Positions 1 to 5,032 of a DNA stretch of 5,032 bases are shown here, one piece after another. This DNA is from an uncultured Eubacteriales bacterium (GTDB lineage Bacteria > Bacillota > Clostridia > Oscillospirales > CAG-272). The notes beneath the pieces were generated by a model. The model was not told where the DNA came from and did no database searches. It saw nothing but the letters and a program-made list of their open reading frames with translations. Made by a program: the position numbers and the translations under genes. The first letter of the stretch is position 1. Each line of letters begins with the position of its first letter. Where the stretch lies: positions 1-5,032 of the forward strand of contig CAKSJC010000141.1 in assembly GCA_934462885.1 (NCBI GenBank). Reading direction: 5' to 3'.

Positions 1-707
1 TTCTTTATAAAAAAACGGAAGGAAAAATAAGAATAGCGGCTGTAAATACACTAGGTGTTCTCTATATTCTTGAAAACGGTGATGAAATAAAATCTATTGA
101 AGATATATCCGGCAAAGATATTTATGCAACCGGTCAGGGCTCAACACCCGAATATGGTCTTAACTACATTCTTGAAGCAAATAATATTGATTGCAATGTG
201 ACTTATCTTGCAGATCATTCTGAGCTTGCGTCGCTTATGATGTCCGGAGAAGTAAAACTCGGTCTTCTTCCGGTTCCGAACGCAACAACAGTTATAGCTT
301 CCGGTGCAGCTCATGCTGCGCTCAATATGACGGAAGAATGGGAAAAAGCTGCTGAAAAGAACGGTGATTCTTCAGCGTTGTACATGGGTTGCATTATCAT
401 AAATCCCGATTTTATTGAAAACTATCCCGACGCTGTTGAAAAATTTCTCACCGAATACGCTGAAAGTGTTGAGTATGTAAACAAAAATATAGACGAGGCC
501 GCTGATATGATCGAAGCGTGCGGAATAATACCGAAAGCTGCTGTTGCAAAGCTTGCTATTCCTGATGCAAGTATCGTTTGCATAACAGGAGAAGAAATGG
601 CGGAAGGACTTATTGGATTCTACGATGTCCTCTTTAAGTTTAATCCCAAATCGGTGGGCGGTTCGCTCCCCGAGAATGATATCTTCTATATAAATGAACA
701 AAAATAA
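1..707 (+). CDS. ABC importer substrate-binding protein (NMT1/TauA-like), 5'-truncated by window edge
   Basis: The reading frame is open from base 3 at the left edge to TAA at 705-707, giving 234 visible residues. The internal GTG at 198 is therefore not the real start. Family members are usually about 320-340 residues, so roughly 100 N-terminal residues, including any lipoprotein signal, lie outside the window. Visible residues 31-60 (SIEDISGKDIYATGQGSTPE, then YGLNYILEAN) match the 'L kGK.i...g.gs..e..l...L' pattern of periplasmic-binding-protein type 2 fold receptors for nitrate, sulfonate, taurine or thiamine-precursor importers. The pattern continues with a segment like 'mmsGevklGllpvP' and a late helix 'FLTEYAESVEYVN'. 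In a Gram-positive cell such a protein would be a membrane-anchored lipoprotein that captures substrate outside and delivers it to the permease encoded next. The stop overlaps the permease start by 14 nt, indicating one operon. The substrate cannot be determined. The family call is strong; finer assignment is not possible. Confidence 0.88.
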   Translation, partial: LYKKTEGKIRIAAVNTLGVLYILENGDEIKSIEDISGKDIYATGQGSTPEYGLNYILEANNIDCNVTYLADHSELASLMMSGEVKLGLLPVPNATTVIASGAAHAALNMTEEWEKAAEKNGDSSALYMGCIIINPDFIENYPDAVEKFLTEYAESVEYVNKNIDEAADMIEACGIIPKAAVAKLAIPDASIVCITGEEMAEGLIGFYDVLFKFNPKSVGGSLPENDIFYINEQK

Positions 708-1491
708 GAATAAAAAATCGGAAAGTGCAGTCCGCAATTTACTTTGCGGACTGTTCTGGATATTGGTTTGGGAAGCAGTGTCTCTTATCATACCTGAAAA
801 GATGCTTCTTCCCTCTCCTTTTAATGTAGCGATAAGGCTTTTTGAGCTTGTTCACGAGTCATATTATTATGTTTCCGTTCTAACGTCAATTATAAGGATT
901 CTATCCGGATACATTTTGGGTGTTATAGCAGGCGTGTTACTCGGATTTGCCGGATTCTTTATTAAAACAGTTAACACTCTTTTTTCTCCGCTTATGACGA
1001 CAGTGCGCTCTACTCCTGTCGCATCATTTATTATTCTTGCTCTCATTTGGATCGGCCGAGATTTTGTTCCTTCATTTACAGCTTTTCTTATGGTTATGCC
1101 TATAATCTATACCGGAGTCACCCGCGCACTTTCTTCATCCGATTTCTCACTTTTTGAGGTCACAAAAATATTTAAACTAGGATTTGTAAAAAGACTTTTA
1201 TATTTCTACGCGCCGTCCGCGATTCCCGGACTTATTTCAAGTTCAAAAACTGCGCTTGGATTAGCATGGAAAGCAGGAATTGCGGCGGAAGTTCTTTGTT
1301 CGCTGAAAAATTCAATCGGCGGGGAGATATATTCCTCAAAGCTCTACCTTGAATTTACCGATCTTTTTGCGTGGACCGTTACGGTAATTATATTGAGCCT
1401 CTTGCTGGAAAAATTAATTTCTTTTTCAACTTTATCAATATATCAAAAGTACACGATTGGTGAGGTAAGCAAAGATGCTGATAAAAATTAG
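694..1491 (+). CDS. ABC importer permease (BPD_transp_1 family, SsuC/TauC/ThiX-like)
   Basis: This 265-residue protein is the membrane channel subunit of the importer. After a Lys/Asn-rich N-terminus (residues 1-9) it shows hydrophobic segments at about 15-33, 62-92, 108-120, 125-142 and 224-242, consistent with a six-helix permease of normal length. Residues 104-121 (VRSTPVASFIILALIWIG) match the conserved 'lRsiP..a..pl.ilWfG' segment of nitrate/sulfonate/taurine-type permeases. The cytoplasmic EAA loop that docks on the ATPase is at about 155-178: E155, G163, then P174 and P178. The usual two alanines after the Glu are Val-Thr here. The ATG at 694 lies inside the end of the substrate-binding gene and has no clear Shine-Dalgarno, so translation is probably coupled to the upstream gene. 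The end overlaps the ATPase gene by 17 nt. Transport class is confident; substrate is unknown. Confidence 0.92.
   Translation: MNKNKNKKSESAVRNLLCGLFWILVWEAVSLIIPEKMLLPSPFNVAIRLFELVHESYYYVSVLTSIIRILSGYILGVIAGVLLGFAGFFIKTVNTLFSPLMTTVRSTPVASFIILALIWIGRDFVPSFTAFLMVMPIIYTGVTRALSSSDFSLFEVTKIFKLGFVKRLLYFYAPSAIPGLISSSKTALGLAWKAGIAAEVLCSLKNSIGGEIYSSKLYLEFTDLFAWTVTVIILSLLLEKLISFSTLSIYQKYTIGEVSKDADKN
1459..1465 (+). promoter_or_regulatory. Ribosome binding site of the ABC ATPase gene
   Basis: GGTGAGG sits nine bases before the ATG at 1475, inside the last permease codons. It supports this start for the ATPase and independent loading of ribosomes despite the overlap. Confidence 0.7.
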
Positions 1492-2062
1492 CGGATTATC
1501 AAAGTCCTTTAAGGGGAAAAAAGTTCTCGATAATGTTTCGCTTGTGCTGACAAATGGAATATATCTTCTCACGGGAGCGTCGGGGAGTGGAAAAACGACA
1601 TTTGCGCGGATACTTTGTTCACTTGAAAAGCCGGAAAGCGGAGCGATTTCTGCATTCAGCGTTTCCTATATGTTTCAAGAACCTCGACTTTTTCCGTGGA
1701 TGACGGCGTTTGATAATGTTCAAAAGATCAGCGGATGTGACATGGAGAAAGCCAATTTTCTGCTGTCTTCTCTTGAACTGAAAAATGAATCGAAAGCTCT
1801 TCCGAACGAGCTTTCAGTCGGAATGCAAAGGCGAGTATCTTTGGCGCGCACTCTTGCACGAAAAGCTGAATTATACGTTTTTGATGAGCCTATGGCAGGT
1901 CTTGACGAACGAATGAGGAATATTTCATGTGATCTGATACGAAAAACTATTCCGATTGATTCAACGGCAATCATAATATCTCATGATACAAAAGAAATTG
2001 AAAAAATAAGTGATTTTAAGCTTACTTTGGTAAACAGAAAAATATCAGCGGATAAATCGTAA
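1475..2062 (+). CDS. ABC importer ATP-binding protein, short form
   Basis: This 195-residue protein is the cytoplasmic ATPase that powers the importer. The nucleotide-binding elements appear in order: Walker A GASGSGKT at residues 34-41, Q-loop at Q68 (MFQEPRLFPW, typical of SsuB/TauB-type ATPases), signature at 113-117, Walker B LYVFDEP at 133-139 with catalytic E138, D-loop AGLDE at 141-145, and the switch histidine H170 in IIISHD. The signature reads LSVGM instead of LSGGM/LSGGQ, so its first Gly is replaced by Val while the second Gly is kept. Relatives are often about 240-260 residues; this one stops soon after the H-loop and lacks the usual C-terminal extension. No frameshift or break is seen and the stop is clean. 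It is third in the operon, overlapping the permease by 17 nt, and its last codons form the left arm of the operon terminator. Close kin would be SsuB, TauB or ThiZ, but the substrate is not readable. Confidence 0.92.
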   Translation: MLIKISGLSKSFKGKKVLDNVSLVLTNGIYLLTGASGSGKTTFARILCSLEKPESGAISAFSVSYMFQEPRLFPWMTAFDNVQKISGCDMEKANFLLSSLELKNESKALPNELSVGMQRRVSLARTLARKAELYVFDEPMAGLDERMRNISCDLIRKTIPIDSTAIIISHDTKEIEKISDFKLTLVNRKISADKS

Positions 2063-2081
2063 AACACGACTATCCGCTGAT
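2044..2081. terminator. Intrinsic terminator between convergent genes, probably bidirectional
   Basis: ATCAGCGGATA (2044-2054) pairs perfectly with TATCCGCTGAT (2071-2081), an 11-bp stem. A further inner stem TCGT/ACGA (2057-2060 with 2066-2069) closes a 5-nt loop. On the plus strand the stem is followed by TTTTAATTTT, which suits the end of the ABC operon. On the minus strand it is followed by ATTTTTCTG, which suits the convergent cysteine-rich gene ending at 2094. The left arm lies within the ATPase coding sequence (ISADK) and the stop codon falls in the loop region. Confidence 0.88.
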
Positions 2082-2093
2082 TTTTAATTTTCC

Positions 2094-2936
2094 TTATCCT
2101 TGACAAGTGCATCTTTTATCATTTTCCGAACTGTTTACATTAGGAAAAGAAGAAGGGGGCGAAAACTCAGATGTTGGGAATGCCATTTGCTTAAAGAGGC
2201 AGCAAGGATCCTCTGTATTCGGCATTACACATTCCTTTTCCGGAACTGAATATTCTACCGCGCTTACAAGATACTGTGCCGGACGTTCTATTCTTACTAC
2301 TGAGAAAAATCCCAAAGAAACAAGAAGTATGTTGGAATTCTGATCATCGACAAGTTCATTTGACAGATTTGCACATACACAATCAGGGATTTCGTCAATT
2401 GAACAGCAACAGCAGCAACGGCAGGGTTTTCTTGGTTCAGCTATTTTTGTATTAAGAATTATTGGATCAACTGTTTCAAGAACAGCTATGGGAAGTGTTG
2501 CCGATCTGCTGCAGGAACTTCCGCATGAGCAGAAATTATTCGGATTCATTTCGCTCTTGAATACACTGACGTTTCCTTCACTTCCGAAAAGGATAACTTT
2601 CTTCTCAACGACCGCTATTCCCTCGAATTCCTGCATATGTCCGGGTCCCATGCAAGCTTCGAACGTGATCCTCGAATAAATTTTGATAAATAGCTGATAA
2701 AAACCTCTGTTAAACGGAACCGAATCTATATCTATTTTAGACCAAACTACCTTTGCACATTTAGCCCTTACCACACCGGTACGATCGATTATCTCCTGTC
2801 CCGTGCATGTAAGGAAAACTTTTACATCTTCAAAACAATCTTTATCGCGGCATGAGTCGAGAACTCTGTAAGTATCTATGCACACCATATCGCGGTCTCT
2901 GCCGCACTGACCGCCTGAATTTCTGTATTCAGCCAT
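2094..2936 (-). CDS. Cysteine-rich conserved-type protein of unknown function (possibly spore-associated)
   Basis: I cannot assign a function. The 280-residue product has 23 cysteines (about 8%), no signal peptide and no transmembrane segment. An N-terminal part (about 11-130) carries C-x9-C-x4-C spacing around CIDTYRVLDSCRDKDC, then a beta-rich stretch 'VPFNRGFYQLFIKI' (73-86) and 'KKVILFGSEGNV' (112-123). A middle cysteine segment holds CSCGSSC (136-142) and a run of five Cys at 174-178, then CVC (186-188). A second beta-like part (about 203-236) has 'LGFFSVVRIERPAQYLV'. The tail carries DPCCLF (243-248), FPTSEF (253-258) and a final CTC. From memory, similar proteins occur as hypotheticals in Clostridia, and dense Cys suggests disulfide cross-linking or metal binding, as in spore coat proteins. 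That is inference. The ATG at 2936 is fixed by an in-frame TAA three bases upstream. Its Shine-Dalgarno is weak (GGA, 7-8 nt away). The gene converges on the ABC operon and is isolated by terminators on both sides. Confidence 0.8.
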   Translation of the reverse strand: MAEYRNSGGQCGRDRDMVCIDTYRVLDSCRDKDCFEDVKVFLTCTGQEIIDRTGVVRAKCAKVVWSKIDIDSVPFNRGFYQLFIKIYSRITFEACMGPGHMQEFEGIAVVEKKVILFGSEGNVSVFKSEMNPNNFCSCGSSCSRSATLPIAVLETVDPIILNTKIAEPRKPCRCCCCCSIDEIPDCVCANLSNELVDDQNSNILLVSLGFFSVVRIERPAQYLVSAVEYSVPEKECVMPNTEDPCCLFKQMAFPTSEFSPPSSFPNVNSSENDKRCTCQG

Positions 2937-2953
2937 TTTTTATTCCATGCCTT

Positions 2954-3016
2954 TCATATGAATTGACTGACACTGAAGAGCGCGAAATCGACTCTCTTCC
3001 TTACCATATTATGCAA
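2954..3016 (-). CDS. Possible 20-residue leader ORF upstream of the cysteine-rich gene (tentative)
   Basis: On the minus strand a perfect AAGGAGG (3030-3024) stands 7 nt before a TTG at 3016-3014, which opens an ORF MHNMVRKRVDFALFSVSQFI ending in TGA at 2956-2954. An in-frame ATG at 3007 would give 17 residues. The Shine-Dalgarno is far better than that of the cysteine-rich gene itself, located about 90 nt downstream, and the ORF is in a different frame. It could be a leader peptide, the relic of a former start, or chance. The same stretch also contains a possible promoter whose transcript would begin inside this ORF, so both readings cannot hold for one transcript. There is no similarity evidence. 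Confidence 0.25.
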   Translation of the reverse strand: MHNMVRKRVDFALFSVSQFI

Positions 3017-3035
3017 AAACTGTCCTCCTTGACAG
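3008..3035 (-). promoter_or_regulatory. Candidate promoter of the cysteine-rich gene (tentative)
   Basis: The gene needs its own promoter because a terminator lies upstream at 3051-3087. On the minus strand CTGTCA (3035-3030, four of six to the -35 consensus) and CATAAT (3013-3008, five of six to the -10 consensus) are 16 nt apart, giving a start near 3000 and a leader of about 65 nt. The CATAATAT string also loosely resembles the CATA-type -10 boxes of sporulation sigma factors, but I find no matching -35, so no sigma factor is assigned. Confidence 0.35.
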
Positions 3036-3050
3036 AAAAAAGAGAGCAAA

Positions 3051-3087
3051 AAACTCCCCCAAAAACAGTTTTGTCTTGGGGGAGTTT
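3051..3087 (-). terminator. Intrinsic terminator of the pgi / P-loop gene unit
   Basis: AAACTCCCCCAA (3051-3062) and TTGGGGGAGTTT (3076-3087) form a perfect 12-bp stem with a 13-nt loop. On the minus strand the stem runs into TTTTTTGC and, slightly later, another six-T run. On the plus strand the downstream side is only TTTATATAG, so the orientation is minus. It lies about 130 nt past the stop of the P-loop gene and should isolate the cysteine-rich gene from the pgi transcript. Confidence 0.9.
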
Positions 3088-3217
3088 ATATAGTTTATAA
3101 AAAAGTAGTAACTGCCGATGGTTGCAGCGCGTCATGTTTTTGAATGAACACACCACGTTAAACGGTTATAAACGTGCAAATGGGATATGCCTAAAACGGC
3201 GCTTGAATACCGGAATC
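3088..3217 (-). other. Gene-poor 3' region between P-loop gene and its terminator
   Basis: This 130-nt stretch holds no ORF with a plausible ribosome site on either strand. The only clear structure is a 6-bp inverted repeat CACGTT/AACGTG (3154-3159 with 3171-3176) around an 11-nt loop. It would be the 3' untranslated part of the pgi unit. I recognise no riboswitch, tRNA or known small RNA in it. Together with the leader of the cysteine-rich gene (2937-3050), it completes a 281-nt intergenic region. Confidence 0.5.
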
Positions 3218-3631
3218 TCAGTGGTTAACATACTTCAGAACCGTTGCGGAAGCTTCTTCTGCCGCGATAGATGAAGTAATTACGCAGTTTACATCATAAG
3301 ATTTAAGAAGCGCGCTGAGTTCATTAAGGAATTCGTCAAACTGAGCAGCGTTGTTTTTGCAGATCTTAAGGGCGGAATCGATGAAAATGTCAGTTACATC
3401 ATGATTGCTTGCAAGTATGCCAGCAACAAATCCGAAAAGTGACTGTGCGTCATCTATAAGGTACTTTTCAGTGTCAATAAGTCTGCAGCGATGATTAATG
3501 TCAAATTTAAGTTTATCGCCTTTTTCAATACATACAACAGCGCCGTTTGACGATACGAGTGCAGAATTAACAAGTTCAATAAGCGTTTTTGTTTTGCCGG
3601 AACCTTTTCTGCCGATAATTAACTTAATCAT
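3218..3631 (-). CDS. Small P-loop NTPase-like protein of unknown function, downstream of pgi
   Basis: This 137-residue protein starts MIKLIIGRKGSGKT, with a Walker A motif at residues 7-14 (G7, K13, T14). A hydrophobic strand ending in Asp, DIFIDS at 81-86 (D85), fits Walker B, and a third strand NCVITSS at 115-121 sits where a sensor-like polar residue is expected. This order suggests a minimal RecA/AAA-like nucleotide-binding core without extra domains, since it is shorter than usual ATPases. The ATG at 3631 is chosen because GGAGG lies 5 nt upstream (3641-3637). A longer version from a TTG at 3643 would start inside that Shine-Dalgarno. The gene follows pgi by 26 nt on the same strand and shares its terminator, so it is probably cotranscribed. 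No membrane segment is seen. The function is unknown; ATP binding is inferred from motifs only. Confidence 0.85.
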   Translation of the reverse strand: MIKLIIGRKGSGKTKTLIELVNSALVSSNGAVVCIEKGDKLKFDINHRCRLIDTEKYLIDDAQSLFGFVAGILASNHDVTDIFIDSALKICKNNAAQFDEFLNELSALLKSYDVNCVITSSIAAEEASATVLKYVNH

Positions 3632-3636
3632 GATTT

Positions 3637-3641
3637 CCTCC
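3637..3641 (-). promoter_or_regulatory. Ribosome binding site that fixes the P-loop gene start
   Basis: GGAGG on the minus strand lies 5 nt before the ATG at 3631. The upstream in-frame TTG at 3643 overlaps this site, so the ATG is preferred. Confidence 0.8.
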
Positions 3642-3657
3642 AAAATATGTTTTATTT

Positions 3658-4998
3658 TCAGTCTTTCATTCTTGATTCAAGAAGTGCTCTGTGATCTTCA
3701 TAACCGGGCTTGCCGAGAAGGGCGTACATATTCTTTTTATACGCTTCAACACCGGGTTGGTCAAAAGGATTAACTCCGAGCATATAACCGGAAACAGCGC
3801 ACGCAAGTTCAAAGAAGTAGACAAGATACCCAAACGTGTATTCGCTTCTGTCATCAATTTCAAGAACAACGTTCGGAACCCCTCCGTCATTGTGTGCAAA
3901 GAGAGTACCGGTCATAGCCGTTCTGTTTACGTCGTGAAGTTCTTTGCCAGATAAGAAATTAAGTCCGTCAATATTGGCCGGATCATCCGGAATAACTACA
4001 TTGTCTGACGACTTCTTAAAATCAAGAACAGTCTCAAACATTGTCCTCTGACCTTCCTGAATATACTGACCGAGAGAATGAAGATCGGTTGAGAAAATTA
4101 CAGATGAAGGATAGAGCGCTTTGTTGTCCTTTCCTTCGCTTTCGCCGAAGAGCTGCTTCCACCATTCGCAAAACATCTGAACAGACGGTTCATACGCTGC
4201 AAGAATTTCGATAGTTTTGCCCTTATTGTAAAGAATATTGCGGATAGATGCATATCGGAGAGCGTCGTTTCGCATTACGTCTTTTTCAGAATAGTTTTCT
4301 CTTGCGTCGGCAGCGCCTTTCATAATTTTATCAAGGTCAATTCCGGCTACCGCGATAGGAAGAAGACCTACTGCAGTAAGGACGGAATAACGTCCGCCTA
4401 TATCATCCGGAACGACAAATGTTTCGTATCCTTTTTCAGTTGAGAATTCTTTGAGTTTTCCGCGTGAACGGTCAGTTGTAACGAAAATTCTTTCGCGAGC
4501 CTTTTCTTCGCCGTATTTTTTCTCAAGTAATTCTCTGAAAATACGGAATGTAACGGCAGGTTCAGTTGTAGTTCCGGATTTTGATATTACGTTTACCGAG
4601 ATGTCTCGGTCTTCACAAATTCTGAGCACATCGGCAAGAGCCTGAGAGCTTATCGTATTTCCGACAAAATAGATATCCGGAGTATCTTTTTTGAGGTTGT
4701 TATAAAGAGGAGACTTTACAAACTCAATTGCAGCGCGCGCTCCGAGATAAGAACCGCCTATTCCGATAACTATAAATACATCGGATGTTTTCTTTATTTT
4801 TTCGGAAGCCGCTTTAATGCGCGCATATTCATCTTTATCGTAATTAACAGGAAGATCAAGCCAACCGAGAAAATCGGATCCGGCGCCGCTTTTGGTTCTT
4901 ACTAGCTCATGAGCGGCTTTGGTTATATGTGAAATTTTTTCGATTTCAGTTGGTGAGACAAAACCCTCCAGAAATTTTTCATTTAATTTAACCGACAT
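3658..4998 (-). CDS. pgi: Glucose-6-phosphate isomerase
   Basis: The 446-residue enzyme interconverts glucose 6-phosphate and fructose 6-phosphate in the cytoplasm, in glycolysis and gluconeogenesis. The length matches the short bacillar/clostridial form (about 450) rather than the ~550-residue proteobacterial form. The two SIS sugar-isomerase regions are intact. Phosphate-binding elements include GIGGSYLGAR at 79-88 and SKSGTTTEPA at 139-148. The PGI signature GGRYSVLTAVG is at 201-211. Expected catalytic residues are present by position in their motifs: Glu in GESEGKD (E288), His in STDLHSLGQ (H307), and Lys in VNPFDQPGVEAYK (K421). EGQRTMFETV is at 315-324. The ATG at 4998 is preceded by GGAGG at 5017-5013, a rather long 14 nt away across a TATATATAT stretch. 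No disruption is seen. It is the first visible gene of a leftward unit with the small P-loop gene; its promoter is beyond the window edge. Confidence 0.98.
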   Translation of the reverse strand: MSVKLNEKFLEGFVSPTEIEKISHITKAAHELVRTKSGAGSDFLGWLDLPVNYDKDEYARIKAASEKIKKTSDVFIVIGIGGSYLGARAAIEFVKSPLYNNLKKDTPDIYFVGNTISSQALADVLRICEDRDISVNVISKSGTTTEPAVTFRIFRELLEKKYGEEKARERIFVTTDRSRGKLKEFSTEKGYETFVVPDDIGGRYSVLTAVGLLPIAVAGIDLDKIMKGAADARENYSEKDVMRNDALRYASIRNILYNKGKTIEILAAYEPSVQMFCEWWKQLFGESEGKDNKALYPSSVIFSTDLHSLGQYIQEGQRTMFETVLDFKKSSDNVVIPDDPANIDGLNFLSGKELHDVNRTAMTGTLFAHNDGGVPNVVLEIDDRSEYTFGYLVYFFELACAVSGYMLGVNPFDQPGVEAYKKNMYALLGKPGYEDHRALLESRMKD

Positions 4999-5012
4999 AA
5001 TATATATACTGT

Positions 5013-5017
5013 CCTCC
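5013..5017 (-). promoter_or_regulatory. Ribosome binding site of pgi
   Basis: GGAGG on the minus strand lies 14 nt before the ATG at 4998, within the ten bases GGAGGACAGT. The spacing is longer than usual, but no better start with a closer site is visible. Confidence 0.6.
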
Positions 5018-5032
5018 GTTATTTCTTTGTCC

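Noticed and set aside
198..707. GTG at 198 as the start of the substrate-binding protein
   Set aside because: The frame is open with family-like sequence back to base 3, so the GTG is internal and the gene is cut by the window edge.
372..791. Minus-strand ORF opposite the binding-protein/permease junction
   Set aside because: It is a shadow of two well-supported plus-strand genes and has no family features.
2107..2679. Plus-strand ORFs opposite the cysteine-rich gene (2107-2343 and 2488-2679)
   Set aside because: They lack ribosome sites and family-like sequence, and lie wholly antisense to a longer ORF flanked by fitting terminators.
3029..3034. Plus-strand TTGACA as a promoter -35 box
   Set aside because: No -10-like sequence is found 16-18 nt downstream (AACTCC region), and no rightward gene follows.
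2852..3100. Plus-strand ORF across the intergenic region
   Set aside because: It reads through the terminator hairpin, partly opposes the cysteine-rich gene start and has no ribosome site; it appears to be chance.
2999..3133. Minus-strand 44-codon ORF starting ATGACGCGC near 3133
   Set aside because: It has no Shine-Dalgarno and runs through the strong terminator stem and T run, so it would not be transcribed as one unit.
3632..3643. TTG start at 3643 for the P-loop protein
   Set aside because: The TTG overlaps the GGAGG ribosome site that serves the ATG at 3631, and the four extra residues are the translated Shine-Dalgarno.
3498..4645. Plus-strand ORFs and a minus-frame ORF within pgi and the P-loop gene
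   Set aside because: All are out-of-frame shadows of pgi, whose motifs are complete, or of the P-loop gene.

Overview
The window looks like chromosomal DNA of a moderately AT-rich, Gram-positive Firmicute, most likely a gut-type Clostridia or Oscillospiraceae relative. The reasons are strong GGAGG-type ribosome sites, stem-loop/T-run terminators, a ~446-residue clostridial/bacillar-type glucose-6-phosphate isomerase, and a cysteine-rich protein of a kind I associate with Clostridia. This placement is an inference; no rRNA or other taxonomic marker is present.

Left part (1-2062, plus strand): an ABC importer operon of the nitrate/sulfonate/taurine/thiamine-precursor type. A substrate-binding protein lacking its N-terminus runs in from the left edge. 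It overlaps the permease gene by 14 nt, and the permease overlaps a short ATPase gene by 17 nt. The substrate cannot be read from the sequence. The operon ends at a perfect 11-bp hairpin (2044-2081) whose left arm lies inside the last ATPase codons. The hairpin has T runs on both sides, so it probably also ends the convergent gene to its right.

Middle (2094-3217): a minus-strand gene for a 280-residue protein with 23 cysteines, including five in a row. I cannot name it; a spore-associated role is a guess. Its ~100-nt leader holds a possible promoter and, overlapping it, a possible 20-codon leader ORF with a perfect Shine-Dalgarno. Upstream of that leader lies a strong minus-strand terminator (3051-3087) and a 130-nt stretch without a convincing gene.

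Right part (3218-4998, minus strand): a two-gene unit transcribed leftward. pgi (glucose-6-phosphate isomerase, glycolysis/gluconeogenesis) is followed after 26 nt by a small P-loop NTPase-like protein of 137 residues and unknown function. Both should end at the 3051-3087 terminator.

The window is mostly ordinary core and transport genes. I see no mobile element, CRISPR array, tRNA/rRNA or defence system. The least explained items are the cysteine-rich protein with its leader, and the small P-loop protein tied to pgi.
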